Assembly (NCBI GenBank): GCA_027347545.1
Contig: DAIEQT010000267.1
Location: 1-9,291 of the forward strand
DNA length: 9,291 bases
DNA from: Ignavibacteria bacterium
GTDB lineage: Bacteria > Bacteroidota > Ignavibacteria > Ignavibacteriales > Melioribacteraceae
Reading direction: 5' to 3'
Shown: positions 7,607 to 9,291 of the stretch, piece after piece
How positions within the stretch are numbered: the stretch's first letter is position 1
Layout of the letters: every line of letters starts with the position of its first letter
Position numbers and translations under genes: made by a program
The notes under the pieces: model-generated
What the model was told of the DNA's origin: nothing
What the model saw: the letters and a program-made list of their open reading frames with translations, nothing else
Database searches by the model: none

Positions 7607-8527
7607 TTACTTCCACGGCGCAACCAAACCAAGGCGGGAAAGTTTTTCTTCGAACTCTATCCTTTCACGGTTACCGGAAAGTTTGCCATCAACTTTTCTT
7701 AGCCAGCCAAATTTTTCGGCAGCGGCGAATGTTCCTTCTTGTTTACCGGAAAGCATTGTTTTCATTACCTCAACTTCCATGGAAGTCAATTCCATAGAGT
7801 TCATCCTGTAATCTTTAAACGCTTCCCAGGCAACCGGGCACCAGCGCGATACAATTTCACTTCCTATTGTTGTTGCGTAAGAACGGATTTCAAACTGTGC
7901 GTGTGAATCCATTCTTAATGCGAGAAAGTTTAGGAGATTGTGTAAATCAATTTTCCAGTAAGCTTCTGTATAAGTGGAAAGAGGTAAATCTTTGCGGGCT
8001 TGTTCGCGGGCTACGCCAAGATTTAACCGTTCTTGATAAATCTCGCGAGCAAAATTTTGAAATTCTTGTTCACGCTCAGTTAGTTTGCCGCCAATCTCAA
8101 CCGGGAAAAATCCTTCGCTTCCTTGCTTGTTATCTTTGGATTGCATTCTCCATTCACCATCACTTGTCTTCTGCGAAGAATCAATCGCAAGTGAATAGCG
8201 GGTGGAATATTCATTCACATTAGCTGTACGGTGACGAATCCATTGCCGCCAGGCATCCATCGGAACGCGAACGTGCAATTTAATTTCGCACATTTCAAAT
8301 GGAGTTGTGTGGCGGTTTCTAAGCAAGTAACGAATCAATCCTCTGTCTTCAGTTACTTTCTTTGTTCCCTTACCGTAAGAAACACGTGCTGCTTGAACAA
8401 TTGATTCATCGGTTCCCATATAATCCACAACACGCACAAAGCCGTCATCAAGAACCGGGAATTTTTTACCGAGGATTTCATCAAGTGCTGCTACTTTTAT
8501 TTGTTCCAACTTTTCTTCGTTTTCCAT
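7607..8527 (-). CDS. thyX: Flavin-dependent thymidylate synthase ThyX
   Basis: A 306-residue ThyX that methylates dUMP to dTMP using methylenetetrahydrofolate, FAD and NADPH; it yields tetrahydrofolate, unlike ThyA. The signature RHRx7S is intact: R98-H-R100-TANVNEY-S108, followed by TRY. Also visible are NRHTTPFEM (71-79, the flavin-binding His region), VPMDAWRQW (88-96), LPLSTYTEAYWKIDLHNLLNFL (181-202) and LRMDSHAQFEIRSYA (204-218). It is longer than the roughly 220-residue core enzymes because of an insert around 112-150 and a helical, charged tail from about 240 to 306; both are common in longer ThyX forms. ATG 8525-8527 follows TAAGG with four bases of spacing. It lies 18 bases after the glycerate kinase stop and 18 bases before folA, so all three are probably co-transcribed. 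No ThyA-type gene is in the window. Confidence 0.97.
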   Translation of the reverse strand: MENEEKLEQIKVAALDEILGKKFPVLDDGFVRVVDYMGTDESIVQAARVSYGKGTKKVTEDRGLIRYLLRNRHTTPFEMCEIKLHVRVPMDAWRQWIRHRTANVNEYSTRYSLAIDSSQKTSDGEWRMQSKDNKQGSEGFFPVEIGGKLTEREQEFQNFAREIYQERLNLGVAREQARKDLPLSTYTEAYWKIDLHNLLNFLALRMDSHAQFEIRSYATTIGSEIVSRWCPVAWEAFKDYRMNSMELTSMEVEVMKTMLSGKQEGTFAAAEKFGWLRKVDGKLSGNRERIEFEEKLSRLGLVAPWK

Positions 8528-8545
8528 ATTACCTTAGATAATAAA

Positions 8546-9291
8546 TTATTTTTCAGAATTCTTTGCTGCGTAGAGCTTAATTATATCTTTGCCTATCTTC
8601 TTGCAAGCCATCTCAATGCCTTTATCAATTTTCTCTATTGATTCTTCTTCGGAATTAAAATACTCAGCAACTTCTAACACATGCAGGTTTTCAACATCCG
8701 GCAAATCGCCTTCAGTTTGTCCGCAAACTAAGTAGATCGGAATTTCCTTCTCAGCAAATTCGTTTACAACAAGCATCGCGCCTTTATTCATTAGGGATTT
8801 TGAATCGAGCTGACCTTCACCGGTTATTACAATATCATAATTAGTGTTACTTGTAGTGTGGATTTTTAATTCGTCAACAATAAAATCCGGAGCGTATTTT
8901 ACTTCCACATCAAAGAACAATTCGAATGCTGCTGTAAGTCCGCCACCGGAGCCGTTGAGCAAATCAATTTTCTTTTCACTGATTCCAAGAACAGAAAGTA
9001 CATCTTGAAAGCCTTTGTCCATTTCTTCAGCTTCTTCTTCGCTAGCACCTTTTTGCAACGAGAAAACAAGACTAGCGCCTTGATCGCCAATGAGAGGATT
9101 ATCAACATCAACAATCAATTCTATTTTGAACGGAACTTCAATCTTCTCTCCTTCAAATCCTTTTATTCTGCTAAGATTAACCGGAAGCGGATCAATTTCG
9201 TTATCATCTTCATCAAGGAATTTCCAGCCGACTGTTTGCAACATTCCCAGTCCTAAATCATTGATTGCTGTTCCGCCAACACCAATAACAA
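8546..9291 (-). CDS. Glycerate kinase, type I (GlxK/GarK-like), partial (N-terminus beyond right edge)
   Basis: The C-terminal 248 residues of a glycerate 2-kinase, which phosphorylates D-glycerate to 2-phosphoglycerate with ATP. The frame stays open to the window edge and begins VIGVGGTAINDLGLGML, the counterpart of the G.GGSATND.G.GML motif of this family. The internal ATG at 9242-9244 is therefore not the start, and about 120-130 N-terminal residues are missing. Other matches: NPLIGDQGAS.VF..QKGAS, the GSGGGLTAA glycine-rich segment, DIVITGEGQLDSKSL (the D.VITGEG..D.QS motif) and IPIYLVCG. The usual T..GK.P.GV after this motif is degenerate here (MNKGAMLVV), so the enzyme is somewhat divergent. 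It is acidic and Glu-rich in the middle. TAA at 8546-8548 is 18 bases before thyX. It is the first visible gene of the presumed operon, but has no metabolic link with thymidylate synthesis that I can see. Confidence 0.88.
   Translation of the reverse strand, partial: VIGVGGTAINDLGLGMLQTVGWKFLDEDDNEIDPLPVNLSRIKGFEGEKIEVPFKIELIVDVDNPLIGDQGASLVFSLQKGASEEEAEEMDKGFQDVLSVLGISEKKIDLLNGSGGGLTAAFELFFDVEVKYAPDFIVDELKIHTTSNTNYDIVITGEGQLDSKSLMNKGAMLVVNEFAEKEIPIYLVCGQTEGDLPDVENLHVLEVAEYFNSEEESIEKIDKGIEMACKKIGKDIIKLYAAKNSEK

Noticed and set aside
7867..8223. A 118-codon plus-strand open frame
   Set aside because: It is antisense to the conserved core of thyX, including the RHRx7S region, and shows no motif of its own.
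9242..9244. ATG as the start of the glycerate kinase gene
   Set aside because: The frame continues upstream to the window edge and encodes VGGTAINDLGLG, a conserved part of the family, so the ATG is internal.

Overview
The window is a tightly packed, entirely minus-strand block of nine protein genes, two of them cut by the window edges. I found no RNA gene, mobile element, CRISPR array or tandem repeat. The DNA is moderately AT-rich, and gene spacings run from small overlaps up to about 70 bases. Three genes most plausibly start with TTG. The protein set and sequence style (ThyX with a long C-terminal tail, endonuclease-type MutL, a decaprenyl-phosphate phosphoribosyltransferase-like UbiA protein, a CorC-type protein) suggest a free-living bacterium of the Bacteroidota/Chlorobiota/Ignavibacteriota neighbourhood. 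This placement is an inference from style, not from a marker gene.

In the direction of transcription (right to left) the order is: the C-terminal two thirds of a type I glycerate kinase (enters from the right edge to 8546); thyX, flavin-dependent thymidylate synthase; folA, dihydrofolate reductase; mutL, mismatch repair; a stand-alone adenosylcobalamin mutase large subunit of the isobutyryl-CoA mutase type; a UbiA-family 5-phosphoribosyl-polyprenyl-phosphate synthase-like protein; a CNNM/CBS/CorC membrane protein; a single-domain rhodanese; and tgt, which runs off the left edge. Spacings are 18 bases (glycerate kinase-thyX), 18 (thyX-folA), 0 (folA-mutL), 50 (mutL-mutase), an overlap of 11 or 35 (mutase-ubiA), 1 (ubiA-corC), 30 (corC-rhodanese) and 72 (rhodanese-tgt). 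The first eight genes look like one transcription unit whose promoter lies beyond the right edge. A weak hairpin plus T-run before tgt may end or attenuate it.

thyX, folA and mutL form a DNA-precursor and DNA-fidelity group; the remaining genes have no obvious shared pathway, so the operon looks like a housekeeping string rather than a dedicated system. I see no strong candidate for a new multi-gene system. The most useful observations are at residue level. The mutase would usually be auto-labelled methylmalonyl-CoA mutase, but it carries the Phe80/Gln198 pair of isobutyryl-CoA mutases. folA sits directly beside thyX, an arrangement that is not needed for thymidylate recycling. MutL has Thr in place of the usual magnesium-binding Asn of its ATPase site. 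Several start codons also deserve correction.
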